A stretch of 64,000 nucleotides of DNA from an uncultured Ruminococcus sp. (GCA_900541505.1 UQKK01000008.1:1-64000); one strand, 5' to 3'; shown: positions 48,706 to 58,456, counted from the first letter of the stretch. Notes: generated by a model from the sequence alone, not told the origin. Program-made: numbers and translations.

Positions 48706-50324
48706 CATTGGCTTTCCGCGATATCCGCATAGCGGTAATCCAGGGCGCCGCTGGCGGGAATCTGCCGGATTCCTGTAATCTCCGGGTTTACGAGATTACA
48801 GCTTTTCATCCCGTACAGGGGAATGATATAGAACTGCTCTCCCACCGCATACTGCTCCGCCTCGTGCAGCAGAGCGAACCGTTCCCTCGCATCCGTCTTT
48901 TTGTTTGCCTCCCCTACAAGGGCGTCATAGGTTTTATCCGCAATATTACTGCAGTTATAGGTGCTGTCGGACAGCAGCATAGACAGATACGTATAGGGGT
49001 CCGCAAAATCCGCCGTCCAGTTCATCCTGCACAGTTCAAAGTCTTTGGCGTGTCGGTCCGCATAGTTGCTCTGGAGCTCCTGCGCCTGCAGACGGATTTC
49101 AATATTTAAATTCTCCCTCAACTGCTCCTGTATGACCTGCGCCGTGTCGGAGTCCATTTCCAGCGTGGGATATTTATAGGTCAGTACCGGAAATCCTTCT
49201 CCGTCCGGATAGCCCGCTTCCGCCAGAAGTTTTCGCGCCCTCTCCACATTTTCCTCAAAGGGCACTTCCGTTTCTTCCACAAAGTATTCCCCGGTATTCT
49301 TGTCCTTCAAATATTTTGCCACCAGATTGTAGGCGGGGCTGGTATCCTTCCCCACAATGCGGCACAATTCCTCCCGGTCGATGGCAAGGTTGATGGCTTC
49401 CCTGACCCGCACATCGTCCAGAGGCTCGGTATCCAGATTGGGATAAATATAGCGGGTGGCAATCAAATCCGTCACCACCAGGTCCTCCTCACCCTCGTAG
49501 AGCTCCATCACCGTTGACAAGAGGGACGTCGCCACATCCACCTCCCCGGTCTCATAGGCGTTTGCCATGGACTGCTGGTCATCAAAAAAGCGAAAGAGGA
49601 TACTGTCCAGAGAAATGGCGTCCGCATTCCAGTAATTTTCATTTTTCTCCAGCAATAAATACTGCTTGGGCTCGTACTTAGCCAGGCAGAAGGGACCGTT
49701 TGCCACACTGGTCGCTTCCTCCTTGTCCCAGCCGCTCAAAGCCGAATCCGCGTAAGACACGCAGGATGGCAGATACACCGGAAGCCGCAGCAAATCCAGA
49801 AAATAGCCGCAGGGCTCCTCCAAATGGAAAATGAGGGTGTACTCATCCGGCGTTTCCACGCCTAAGCTCTCTTTCGACATTTCCCCGTTATAAATCTCCT
49901 GTGCGTTTCTGATGGGGAAGAGATAATTGGCATATCCGCTCCCGCTTTCCGGGTCAAGCGCGCGGGTCATGGTATTTAAAAAGTCCGCCGCTGTGACCTT
50001 CTTTCCGTTTGACCACAGGGCATTTTCGCGGAGATGGAAGGTCCAGACCGTCTTGTCCTCGTTGACCTCGTAGAACTCTGCCGCCCGGTACTCGATGTTT
50101 CCCTCCTCGTCAAAGGTCACCAGTTCATCCAAGGATGCCGCTGAATAGGTGAGAAAGGTAAGAGCGATGGAGCCCGCCGGGTCCATGGAGCCGGTATCGC
50201 TGCTCACTGCCACCGTGATAGATTTTCCTTGTGTGGAGGGGAGTTTTTGCGCGCTCATACAGCCGGGCAGTACGCAAACACAGCACAGTATTATCAAACA
50301 TATTCCTGTAATCTGCTTTCTCAC
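48705..50324 (-). CDS. Peptide/opine-type ABC importer substrate-binding lipoprotein
   Basis: A 539-residue SBP_bac_5 family protein. The signal ends with lipobox LPGC (Cys22). The family core (YRAAEFYEVNEDKTVWTFHL, ending with the WSNGKKVTAADF segment, quoted in part) and the C-terminal LHEAEQYAVGEQFYIIPLYG are present. GTG start after GAAAGGAAGG. It is encoded downstream of its permeases and ATPase. Family members carry oligopeptides, dipeptides, nickel chelates, heme or 5-aminolevulinate; placement in a cobalamin cluster suggests a tetrapyrrole precursor or metal ligand, but this is inference. Confidence 0.9.
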   Translation of the reverse strand: MRKQITGICLIILCCVCVLPGCMSAQKLPSTQGKSITVAVSSDTGSMDPAGSIALTFLTYSAASLDELVTFDEEGNIEYRAAEFYEVNEDKTVWTFHLRENALWSNGKKVTAADFLNTMTRALDPESGSGYANYLFPIRNAQEIYNGEMSKESLGVETPDEYTLIFHLEEPCGYFLDLLRLPVYLPSCVSYADSALSGWDKEEATSVANGPFCLAKYEPKQYLLLEKNENYWNADAISLDSILFRFFDDQQSMANAYETGEVDVATSLLSTVMELYEGEEDLVVTDLIATRYIYPNLDTEPLDDVRVREAINLAIDREELCRIVGKDTSPAYNLVAKYLKDKNTGEYFVEETEVPFEENVERARKLLAEAGYPDGEGFPVLTYKYPTLEMDSDTAQVIQEQLRENLNIEIRLQAQELQSNYADRHAKDFELCRMNWTADFADPYTYLSMLLSDSTYNCSNIADKTYDALVGEANKKTDARERFALLHEAEQYAVGEQFYIIPLYGMKSCNLVNPEITGIRQIPASGALDYRYADIAESQ

Positions 50325-50375
50325 TGTATCCTTCCTTTCTCTTTACTTTTTTATATACAATGACAGAGGGAGCGT

Positions 50376-52391
50376 TTATATCTGCGATGTCATAGGCAGA
50401 TTTGTGCTTCCTTTTCTGTGCTCCTGTGCATAGAGGAAGCACGCCACCTCCCGGTCCCCAAACCGATAACGAGGCGGATTCTCTCTGCCGCAGCGCTCCA
50501 TCCGGTAACCGCACTGCCCGTAATAAGGGCAGCCCGCGCCTGTCTGACTGCGCTCCCTGATGGGCGCATACTTTTTCCGCCTCGCCCTTTTCGGGTCCGG
50601 CACGGGATTGGAGTCCAAAAGCTGCTTTGTGTAAGGGTGCCACGGGTCTTTACAGATTTCCTTCGTATTTCCGCTCTCAATCAGGTTGCCCATGTACAGG
50701 ACCCCCACCTGTTGGCTGATTTGTTTCACCACATTTAAATCATGCGAAATAAACAGGCAGGCAACATTTCGTTTCCTCTGCACAGAGGAGAGAAGTTCCA
50801 AAATTTGTGCCCGGATGGAGACGTCCAGCGCAGAGACCGCCTCATCGCACACCAGAATCCGGGGATTGCTTATCAGGGCGCGGGCAATAGTGATGCGCTG
50901 CCTCTGCCCTCCGGAAAAGGCGCGGGGGTATTTGTCCACATCCTCCGCCTCAATTCCCACATCCTCCAAAAGACGCACTGCCTTCTCCCTCTGCTTCGCC
51001 TTTGTCTCTAAATGTATATTTGTCTTATGCGTCCCCGCCTCTGTATCCTCTCTCGTTTTTGCTGTCCGGGCTTCTTTTGTCTGTGCACGCATGGCTTCCA
51101 GCAGTGCTTCCGCAGCCGTCAGTTTCGGATTTAAGGAGGCGTATGGGTCCTGGAATACCATCTGGATTTCCTGTAAAATCCGCCTTCGCTCTCTGCGTTT
51201 CAGAGTGTCCACCCGCTTTCCCTGATACCAGATTTCCCCGGAGTCGGGCTTTTTCTGTCCGGTGATGAGCTCTGCCAGGGTGCTCTTGCCGCTGCCGCTC
51301 TCCCCGATGAGACCGAAGGTAGTACCCTTTCGTATAGTAAGGGAAATGTCCCGCACGCCCTCTCGCTGAAAAGAAGGGGCTGTCTGTCCAAGCCGGAGAA
51401 CGTCTGTCTGCCCAAACCGGAGAGCGCCCGCCCTTTCATCCCGGTATATCTTCGTTACGTGCTTGAGCTTCAGCACTTCTTCACCGCCACACCTTCGCCG
51501 CGCAGATTCGTCTGGTGAAATATTCTGTGCGGGTCCATCCGGCGAACTATCCTGCTTTGACCCGCCCGGCAAATCGTCTTTCGCCGGACATTCCGGCTTT
51601 CTTTCTGAAGGCTTCTTAGCCGTCATCCCCTCCAGTCTGGCGTCCCGGACGAGTGCTCTGGTATATTCTTCTTTTGGGGCATAGAAAATCTCCTCCGCGC
51701 TGCCCGCCTCCACCACGGCGCCGTCTTTCATCACATAGATGCGCTGACAAAGGGAGGCGACCACGCCCAGGTCATGGCTCACCAGAAGAATTGCCGCTTT
51801 CGTCTCCTCCGCCATTTTCTTGAGCAGTGTAATCATCTGTCCCTGGACAATGACATCCAACGCTGTGGTGGGCTCATCGGCAATGATAAGGCTCGGATTT
51901 ACAGCCAGCGCCATGGCTGCCACCACCCGCTGCTGCATGCCGCCGGAGAGGGCGAAGGAGTACTGTCTCATCCGTTTTTGCGGCTTTCTTATCCCCGTCA
52001 TCTCCAGAAGGTCAGCGGCTCTTTTTTTCGCCTCCGTGCGGCTTATCTTCTCTCTCGCCCGCACTGCCTCGATTAATTGTCCCCCAATCTTTCTGGTGGG
52101 GTTTAAATAGGCGGAAGGGTCCTGGAACATCATCGCCATCCCCTCCGGCACATGAAAGAGAGGAAGGCTTTCTTTTCTGCCTTCAAAAGAGAAATGCCCG
52201 CAGGAAATATCCGCCTCTCTCCCCAAAAGTCCCATGACCGCACGCATCGCCGTGCTTTTTCCGCAGCCCGATTCTCCCACGATGCCGACAATCTCTCCCG
52301 CCTCCACATGGAAGGAAAGACCCCGGACCGCCTCTTTTTCGCCGCCGTTATGAAATTGTACATTGAGGTCACGCACTTCAAGCAGGCTCAT
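50376..52391 (-). CDS. Fused double ATPase of peptide-type ABC importer (DppD-DppF fusion)
   Basis: A 671-residue protein joining the two ATPases that are usually separate. Domain 1: GESGCGKSTAM, LSGGMQQRVVAAMAL, LIIADEPTTALD. A linker of about 50 residues rich in Pro/Asp/Ser (repeats of Q-D-S/N-x-S-P-D-x) follows. Domain 2: GESGSGKSTLAE, FSGGQRQRITIARAL, ILVCDEAVSALD, with alanine for the usual proline-threonine in the Walker B region. Each ends with the Opp-type C-terminal (NPVPDPKRARRK), and a C-terminal Fe-S-like cysteine set (CPYYGQCGYRMERC) is present. ATG 52391 follows GGAG. Confidence 0.9.
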   Translation of the reverse strand: MSLLEVRDLNVQFHNGGEKEAVRGLSFHVEAGEIVGIVGESGCGKSTAMRAVMGLLGREADISCGHFSFEGRKESLPLFHVPEGMAMMFQDPSAYLNPTRKIGGQLIEAVRAREKISRTEAKKRAADLLEMTGIRKPQKRMRQYSFALSGGMQQRVVAAMALAVNPSLIIADEPTTALDVIVQGQMITLLKKMAEETKAAILLVSHDLGVVASLCQRIYVMKDGAVVEAGSAEEIFYAPKEEYTRALVRDARLEGMTAKKPSERKPECPAKDDLPGGSKQDSSPDGPAQNISPDESARRRCGGEEVLKLKHVTKIYRDERAGALRFGQTDVLRLGQTAPSFQREGVRDISLTIRKGTTFGLIGESGSGKSTLAELITGQKKPDSGEIWYQGKRVDTLKRRERRRILQEIQMVFQDPYASLNPKLTAAEALLEAMRAQTKEARTAKTREDTEAGTHKTNIHLETKAKQREKAVRLLEDVGIEAEDVDKYPRAFSGGQRQRITIARALISNPRILVCDEAVSALDVSIRAQILELLSSVQRKRNVACLFISHDLNVVKQISQQVGVLYMGNLIESGNTKEICKDPWHPYTKQLLDSNPVPDPKRARRKKYAPIRERSQTGAGCPYYGQCGYRMERCGRENPPRYRFGDREVACFLYAQEHRKGSTNLPMTSQI

Positions 52392-52451
52392 TCTTTTCTC
52401 CTCTCTTTTTTCTATGCTCACTTAATCGCTTCTATTTTTTCCCATTCTCTT

Positions 52452-53270
52452 CTACTCTTTCCCCGTCTTTTCCCTGTATTTCGCCTCCAGCCCTCTCCCT
52501 ATAAAATTCAGGGCGAAGATAAGCAGACACAAAATCAGTATGGGGTACAGCATCTGATAAGGGTACAACTGAATCTGGCTCTTTGCCTCCTGTATCATGG
52601 TTCCCAGGCTTGCCGCCGGGGGCGCAATCCCCACACCCAGGAAACTTAAAAATGCTTCCGTAAATACCGCCTGGGGCACGAGAAAGGTAAAATTCACTGT
52701 CACCGGACCCGCAATATTGGGAAGGAGATGTTTGAACAGAATCCGCGCTGTGCCTATGCCTTCCATCTGCGCCGCCCGGATGTATGCCTTTCCCTTTTCC
52801 CGCAGGATTTCCCCCCGCACAATCCTCGCCATGTCAACCCAGCCTGCTACGCAGATACCAATCACAATGCTCTTCACCCCGGCGCCCATCACAAGGGTAA
52901 TCAGTATCACATACAGAAGGGAGGGAATGGATGCGAGGATATCTGCCAGGCGCATCATCAGAAAATCCACCATTCCTCCCGCATACCCGGAAATGCTGCC
53001 GTAGAGGACTCCCAGAACGCCGTTTATCCCTGCTCCCGCAAGTCCCACTAAAAGGCTTATGCGCGCACCGTACCAGACACGGACAAAGATATCTCTTCCA
53101 AATTTATCTGTCCCAAAGAGGTGGGAAAGAGAACTCCCCTGATTCTGTATCTCCCCATGGATTTCCGTATACGTGTAGGGAGAGATTCCCGGTATCACAA
53201 GCGCTGCCGCAAGCCAGATACCAAAGAGAAAGATTCCCGCAAAGAGTATTTTGTTTTTTCTCTTTTCCAA
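52452..53270 (-). CDS. Peptide-type ABC importer permease (DppC/OppC type)
   Basis: A 272-residue permease with about six hydrophobic segments, an N-terminal OppC_N helix, and the EAA coupling loop EILREKGKAYIRAAQMEGIG. The extracytoplasmic segment HLFGTDKFGRDIFVRVWYGARIS is typical of DppC/OppC. It starts with TTG after an AGGTG site and lies 4 bases after the dppB-type stop. It forms the channel with the other permease. Confidence 0.9.
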   Translation of the reverse strand: MEKRKNKILFAGIFLFGIWLAAALVIPGISPYTYTEIHGEIQNQGSSLSHLFGTDKFGRDIFVRVWYGARISLLVGLAGAGINGVLGVLYGSISGYAGGMVDFLMMRLADILASIPSLLYVILITLVMGAGVKSIVIGICVAGWVDMARIVRGEILREKGKAYIRAAQMEGIGTARILFKHLLPNIAGPVTVNFTFLVPQAVFTEAFLSFLGVGIAPPAASLGTMIQEAKSQIQLYPYQMLYPILILCLLIFALNFIGRGLEAKYREKTGKE

Positions 53271-53274
53271 TGTA

Positions 53275-54204
53275 TCACCTCTTCCTTAAATAAGCCTCCC
53301 GCACACGGGCGTCCAGCAGGGCGCACAGAAGGTCTGTCAGCAGGTTGATGAGGATGACCGCACTCCCCATAAAGATGGTAAGTCCCAAAATCAGCGTATA
53401 ATCGCGGTTTGAGATGGAGCTTACAAACTCTTTTCCCAGTCCCGGTATATTAAAAATACTCTCTACCACGAAACTTCCCGTCAGCAGGAAAGCGGACATG
53501 GGACCCAAATAATTGAGTACCGGAATCCACGCATTTTTCAACACATGGAACACCACGATTTTCCATGGTTTCATTCCTTTTGCGCGGGCGAGCAGCACAT
53601 ACTCTTTCTCCATCTCCTCCCGAAACGCGGTATCCGTAAGCCTTGTCACCACCGCAGCGGGATAGACGGCAAGGGAAATAACAGGCAGGATATAATGCGC
53701 CGGGGAAACAAGCCCTGTGACAGGAAGGACTTTTAACGTCACCCCGAATAACAGGAGCAAAATAAGCCCCAGGGCGAAATTGGGAATCCCCACACCCAGC
53801 AGCGTCCCGCCGGATATGACCGCGCGCAGCGCTTTTCTTTTTGACAGGGCGCTTATCATCCCCAGAATCGTCCCTGCCAGTGCCGCTGCAAGCACCGCAA
53901 GAAGTCCTAAGGATGCCGTCACCGGGGCGGCGCGCCCGATGATATCCGACACCCTCACCCCCTGCTGTTTGTAGGAAATCCCCAAATCCCCTTTGAGAAG
54001 GTTTCCCATATAGGTCCCATACTGCTCGATGGCAGGTCTGTCAAGACCGTACTGCTCTTCCACCGCCTCCACCACTGACGAGGAGACATTTCCGCTCTGG
54101 AAAGGGCTTCCCGGTATCATCCTTGTGAGAAAAAAGGTCACTGTCGCCAGGACAAACAAGGAGGCGATTCCCACTGCGATTCTCTTTATCGTATAGACTG
54201 CCAT
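53275..54204 (-). CDS. Peptide-type ABC importer permease (DppB/OppB type)
   Basis: A 309-residue permease with six hydrophobic segments; TM1 is followed by the family loop MIPGSPFQSGNVS and QYGLDRPAIEQYGTYMGNLLKGDLG. The EAA-type coupling loop is EYVLLARAKGMKPWKI. It starts 78 bases after the cobA-hemD stop with AAGGAG upstream and begins the importer cassette inside the cobalamin cluster. Confidence 0.9.
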   Translation of the reverse strand: MAVYTIKRIAVGIASLFVLATVTFFLTRMIPGSPFQSGNVSSSVVEAVEEQYGLDRPAIEQYGTYMGNLLKGDLGISYKQQGVRVSDIIGRAAPVTASLGLLAVLAAALAGTILGMISALSKRKALRAVISGGTLLGVGIPNFALGLILLLLFGVTLKVLPVTGLVSPAHYILPVISLAVYPAAVVTRLTDTAFREEMEKEYVLLARAKGMKPWKIVVFHVLKNAWIPVLNYLGPMSAFLLTGSFVVESIFNIPGLGKEFVSSISNRDYTLILGLTIFMGSAVILINLLTDLLCALLDARVREAYLRKR

Positions 54205-54260
54205 ATCTGCTCCTTTGTAAAACGGACATTCACCATCCGCTTCGCTGTCTGCTCATGAAA

Positions 54261-54274
54261 CTAGTGTACTGTCT
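54261..54274. repeat. 14-bp direct repeat, right copy
   Basis: CTAGTGTACTGTCT, same orientation as 48692-48705, 5.57 kb away. It lies 8 bases beyond the cobA-hemD stop codon on its downstream side. The importer cassette lies exactly between the two copies. Confidence 0.7.
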
Positions 54275-54282
54275 GTATCGGT

Positions 54283-55896
54283 TCAAATGCCATACTTCTC
54301 CAAAATCATGGTCTCCATCCCATCCATGGACGCCTGGGGCGCCACGGATATACGCATATGGTACTTCTGCGCCTCTGCCTTCGTCTGTTCCCCGATGCAC
54401 AATGCCTCGACTTTTGTAAAATCAAGCCCCTCCATCGCCCGGACAAATCCCCGCACCGTTGACGCGCTGGTGAAGGTCACCCCATCGACTGCTCCGCTTG
54501 CCAGCAGGTCTGTAATCTTTTCCTTCCACGGCTGGTCTGTCACCGTATGGGTCTCATACAGCGCAATATCCGAGACCGTAAGTCCCGCTTCCAAAAGAGG
54601 CGGCAGAAGAAAGGGGGAGCCCTCCTTGGCGCGCAGGATGGTGACATGACTGCCCCTGCCCGCCTGGTCTGCCAGCTCGTTTCCCAACTCTTTGGCACTG
54701 TAAGTCTGCGGCACCAAATCCGCGAAAAGCCCGTGCTCCTTCAGCGCATTTGCCGTGGCGGAACCGATTGCCGCCACCTTTATCTGCGCCGGGCGGCGGT
54801 ATAGCGCTCTGACATCCAGCTTTCGCTCCTTCAGTCCCTCAAAAAACACAGAGACTCCGATGGGGCTTGTAAATACCAGCCATTCCTCGCTTTTTCTTCT
54901 GCCTATCTTCTGCAAAGTCTCATCGAGAACCGGGTTTGGTCGGATTTCCTCGGCCTCAATGGAGGGCATCTCGATAACCTGCGCCCCCAGCCTGCGCAGA
55001 CGGGAGGCAAAAGCCGAGCTGTTCTGTATGGGGCGGGTAGTCAGAAACAATCTCCCGCCAAGGCTGCGCTTTTTCGCCCAGGAAAAGGTTTCGGACAGGG
55101 CGCACACCTTCCCCACCACGATGATAGCGGGCGTACCGATTCCCTCCTCTTTCGCTCTCCGGCTGATATCCGCAAGAGAAGCCACCACCTTTTTTTGTCC
55201 CGCATTGGTGCCGTTTTCCAGCACTGCCGCCGGAGTTTCCTTCGCCATCCCCGCCTCAAGGAGCCCCTCAGCAATCCAGGAAAGCCTCGCCATCCCCATA
55301 AGGAAAATGAGAGTCCCGTTTAAACGGGCGAGGGCTTCAAAATCAATGTGAAGAGAGCCGTCCTTTCTGGCATGCCCGGTGATAACGTGAAAAGAAGAGG
55401 TATAGTCCCTGTGAGTCACAGGAATCCCCGCATAGGCGGGTACCGCCGTACAGGATGTCACCCCCGGCACCACCTCAAAGGGGATGTCCTCCGCTTTTAA
55501 AAGCTCCAGTTCCTCCCCGCCGCGCCCGAACACAAAGGGGTCTCCCCCTTTGAGCCGCAGCACCTTCTTTCCCTTTTTCGCCTCTCTGACAAGAATTTGG
55601 TTTATCTCCTCCTGGGGAACCGCGTGGTTTCCGGAGCGTTTCCCCACATGGATGTTCTCTTTTCCCGGCGGAATCCGGCATAAAATCTCCGCGCTTAGGA
55701 GGGCATCATAGACAATGACATCCGCCTCCTCCAAAAGCTGCGCTGTTTTCAGTGTCATAAGGGAAACATCCCCCGGCCCCGCCCCGCAGAGCCATACCTT
55801 TCCGACAGAATCCTTACCAATGGAATCTTTACCGTCGGAATCCTTTTGCCTGACCTTTGCCTTTACTTCTTCTCCCACTTTGTCCTGCTCTGTCAT
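54283..55896 (-). CDS. Fused uroporphyrinogen-III C-methyltransferase and uroporphyrinogen-III synthase (CobA-HemD)
   Basis: A 537-residue bifunctional enzyme. Residues about 30-270 are the methyltransferase: GAGPGDVSLMTLKTAQ, RLKGGDPFVFGRGGEE, VVPGVTSCTAVPAYAGIPVTHR. Residues about 280-537 are HemD (LFLTTRPIQNSSAFASRLRR, FTSPIGVSVFF). Together they close the tetrapyrrole ring and make precorrin-2. A charged repeat (D-S-x-G-K three times) near residues 15-30 is a low-complexity lead. ATG 55896 follows AAAGGAGG; the frame open to 55995 lies within hemC. It overlaps hemC by 4 bases. Confidence 0.94.
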   Translation of the reverse strand: MTEQDKVGEEVKAKVRQKDSDGKDSIGKDSVGKVWLCGAGPGDVSLMTLKTAQLLEEADVIVYDALLSAEILCRIPPGKENIHVGKRSGNHAVPQEEINQILVREAKKGKKVLRLKGGDPFVFGRGGEELELLKAEDIPFEVVPGVTSCTAVPAYAGIPVTHRDYTSSFHVITGHARKDGSLHIDFEALARLNGTLIFLMGMARLSWIAEGLLEAGMAKETPAAVLENGTNAGQKKVVASLADISRRAKEEGIGTPAIIVVGKVCALSETFSWAKKRSLGGRLFLTTRPIQNSSAFASRLRRLGAQVIEMPSIEAEEIRPNPVLDETLQKIGRRKSEEWLVFTSPIGVSVFFEGLKERKLDVRALYRRPAQIKVAAIGSATANALKEHGLFADLVPQTYSAKELGNELADQAGRGSHVTILRAKEGSPFLLPPLLEAGLTVSDIALYETHTVTDQPWKEKITDLLASGAVDGVTFTSASTVRGFVRAMEGLDFTKVEALCIGEQTKAEAQKYHMRISVAPQASMDGMETMILEKYGI

Positions 55897-56864
55897 CGCC
55901 CGGCCTCCTTTCGCATACGAAGCGCCAGCGTCTCTCCCAGCTTCTCCGCCTGTTCCTTTTCCCCTGTGATGCGCTCCACAAAAAATGCTCCGCAAGGGGG
56001 TATTTCCCCGCCGGAGGAGCCCGGAGAAACCGCCTCACAGTACAGCCCTGTCAGCACAAGTTCCCTTCCGCTTACCTTCGCGTAGGCAGCCACAGGGGAA
56101 GTGCAGCCTCCGTCCAGGGCGCACACAAAGGCGCGCTCCGCCAGCGCCGCCGCCTTAGAAGCCCCATCGTCAATGCCTTCCAGATAAGGATGTCCCTCGC
56201 CTGCTCTGCCCTGCACGGCTAAGATGCCCTGTCCTGCCGCGGGAATCATCTCCTCCACAGACAGGTATCTGCCAATCACATGCCGCATCCCAAGTCTGTG
56301 AAGTCCCGCCGCTGCCAGCACTGTGGCGGTATACCCCTCCGCCTTAAGCTTGTTAAGGCGGGTCTGTACATTGCCGCGGATTCCCCGAAACGCACACCGG
56401 GGGTACAATTGTTTCAACTGCAGCGAGCGCCGGAAGCTGGAGGTGCCGATGACAGCCCCCGCCTCTGACAAGAGAGCTTCCCTCTCCAACGCCCTCTCTT
56501 TAGGAGACTTTGCCGAATCTTCTTTTGTATCCGGCGGAAAGACCAGCACGTCTCTGGGGTCCTCCCGTTTGGAGTAGGCGAGGATGGGAAGGGCTTTTGG
56601 TGTCTCCATTGGCATATCCTTTAAACTGTGGACAGAAATGTCGATGTCTCCCGCTTCCAGTGCTTTGTCCAGCTCCCGGACAAACAGTCCTTTCCCGCCG
56701 ATTGCCGCCAGACTTTTGTCCAGAATCTTATCCCCTGTCGTCTTCATGGTCACAATCTCTGCCCGGATTTCCGGATGGAGAGATTCTATCTGTTCTTTTA
56801 TAAGCTCCGCCTGAATGACTGCCAGCCGGCTCTGCCTGCTGCCGATGCGAATTATTGATGACAT
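55893..56864 (-). CDS. hemC: Hydroxymethylbilane synthase (porphobilinogen deaminase)
   Basis: A 323-residue enzyme that joins four porphobilinogen units. The family motif IRIGSRQSRLAVIQAELI is at the start, and HSLKDMP, GTSFRRSLQLKQLYP and the dipyrromethane-cofactor cysteine in ALDGGCTSPVAAYAK are intact. It overlaps cobQ by 13 bases and the CobA-HemD gene by 4, so tetrapyrrole synthesis is coupled to the cobalamin pathway. Genes for 5-aminolevulinate synthesis (hemA, hemL) and hemB are not in the window. Confidence 0.95.
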   Translation of the reverse strand: MSSIIRIGSRQSRLAVIQAELIKEQIESLHPEIRAEIVTMKTTGDKILDKSLAAIGGKGLFVRELDKALEAGDIDISVHSLKDMPMETPKALPILAYSKREDPRDVLVFPPDTKEDSAKSPKERALEREALLSEAGAVIGTSSFRRSLQLKQLYPRCAFRGIRGNVQTRLNKLKAEGYTATVLAAAGLHRLGMRHVIGRYLSVEEMIPAAGQGILAVQGRAGEGHPYLEGIDDGASKAAALAERAFVCALDGGCTSPVAAYAKVSGRELVLTGLYCEAVSPGSSGGEIPPCGAFFVERITGEKEQAEKLGETLALRMRKEAGR

Positions 56865-58456
56865 GACGCCTCCATTCCTTTCTCTATGATTTCATACACT
56901 GCTTTCATATCCAGATTCTCCCGCAAGATATCCGCCAGCAGGTCATACTGCTGTTCCTTGTACGCTTTCCAGTCCACTGCCTTCATCTCATCTGCGGCGT
57001 ATCCCTTTTCCTTTAAGAGAGCGCCCACAAAGGCTTTCACCACCCGCGCCTCGTCAAAGATTCCGTGCACATAGCAGCCATACACATTTCCCGCCTGGGC
57101 GCCGTCCGGACTCTCCCCGCTAAAAGACAGTTCCCCGCTAATGTTCCCGGTATTTTCGCCGGAATCCCTTTTTGCGTCCCCAGAACCTTTTTGCTTTTCT
57201 TCCAGACAGTTCTGAAGATTGACAAGAGCACAGGCGCCTTCCTCCAAATAGGTCTTTCCCATGTGGATTTCATAGCCCTCCAGAGGAACGCCCGACATGT
57301 CCTTTAAAATACCGCCTGTTTTTTGGAAGCTGCCCCGTACGCGGGTGCGGGTCTTTTCCGGCGCAAATACGGTGCGGATGGGAAGCAGCCCCAATCCCTT
57401 TGTAATTCCTTTTCTCTCCACGCCCTCCGGGTCAGAGATAGAAAGTCCCAACATCTGATAGCCGCCGCAGATGCCAAAGACAACGCCGCCTTTTTTTGCG
57501 TGCTGCAGGATTTTCGCCTCCAGGCCGCTCTGCCTTAGCCACAGCAGGTCCTCCATGGTATTCTTGCTCCCCGGAAGCAGCACGGCGTCGGGGTTTTTGA
57601 ACTCCTCCGCCGAGGAGACGTAGCGCAGAGAAATCTCCTCCAAGCACTCCAGAGGCGCAAAGTCCGTGAAATTGGAGATACGCGGCAGACGCACCACCGC
57701 CACATCGATAAGCCCGGCGCTCTGCTTTTTCTCAAAGCGGCTGGTGAGACTGTCCTCCTCATCGATGTCCAGATGGAAGTAGGGGATGACACCCCGCACG
57801 GCGATGCCTGTGCGTTCTTCCAGCATCTTAAGTCCCGGCTTTAAAATTTCCTTATCGCCCCGGAATTTGTTGATGATGGTTCCCTTCACCCTCCTGCGCT
57901 CGTCCTCCTCCAAAAGGGCGATGGTCCCCACAATCTGGGCGAACACGCCGCCCCGGTCAATATCCCCGGCGAGCAGTACAGGGGCATCCACCATCTTGGC
58001 AAGCCCCATGTTCACGATGTCGTTCTCTTTTAAATTGATTTCCGCAGGGCTTCCCGCCCCCTCGATGACAATGACGTCAAACGCCTTTCGCAGGCTTTCA
58101 TAGGCTTCCAGAATACAGGGAATCAACTCCTTTTTCCTGCGGTAATACTCCGCGGCGGGCATCACGCCCTTCACCCTGCCGTTTACAGTCACCTGGGAGC
58201 CTGTGTCATTGGTGGGCTTTAGGAGGATGGGGTTCATCGCCGCCAGCGGCTCAATCCCCGCCGCCTCCGCCTGCATGACCTGCGCCCGTCCCATCTCTAA
58301 ACCTTCCCTGGTGATAAACGAGTTGAGCGCCATATTCTGGGATTTAAAGGGGGCCACCTTATATCCGTCCTGCCGAAGAACCCGGCACAATCCCCCCGCC
58401 AGGACACTCTTTCCCGCATTGGACATGGTCCCCTGTATCATGATTGGCTTTCCCAT
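56852..58456 (-). CDS. cobQ: Cobyric acid synthase
   Basis: A 534-residue glutamine-dependent amidotransferase (CobQ/CbiP) that amidates four side chains of adenosylcobyrinate diamide. The N-terminal P-loop GTMSNAGKSVLAGGL and the DRGGVFAQIVGT strand belong to the synthetase; the glutaminase triad region FGICGGYQMLG carries the nucleophilic cysteine and CYVHGIFD the histidine. A low-complexity insert of about 35 residues (KGSGDAKRDSGENTGN and on) lies just before that histidine, absent from most homologues. AAGGAGG precedes the ATG. Confidence 0.95.
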   Translation of the reverse strand: MGKPIMIQGTMSNAGKSVLAGGLCRVLRQDGYKVAPFKSQNMALNSFITREGLEMGRAQVMQAEAAGIEPLAAMNPILLKPTNDTGSQVTVNGRVKGVMPAAEYYRRKKELIPCILEAYESLRKAFDVIVIEGAGSPAEINLKENDIVNMGLAKMVDAPVLLAGDIDRGGVFAQIVGTIALLEEDERRRVKGTIINKFRGDKEILKPGLKMLEERTGIAVRGVIPYFHLDIDEEDSLTSRFEKKQSAGLIDVAVVRLPRISNFTDFAPLECLEEISLRYVSSAEEFKNPDAVLLPGSKNTMEDLLWLRQSGLEAKILQHAKKGGVVFGICGGYQMLGLSISDPEGVERKGITKGLGLLPIRTVFAPEKTRTRVRGSFQKTGGILKDMSGVPLEGYEIHMGKTYLEEGACALVNLQNCLEEKQKGSGDAKRDSGENTGNISGELSFSGESPDGAQAGNVYGCYVHGIFDEARVVKAFVGALLKEKGYAADEMKAVDWKAYKEQQYDLLADILRENLDMKAVYEIIEKGMEASCHQ

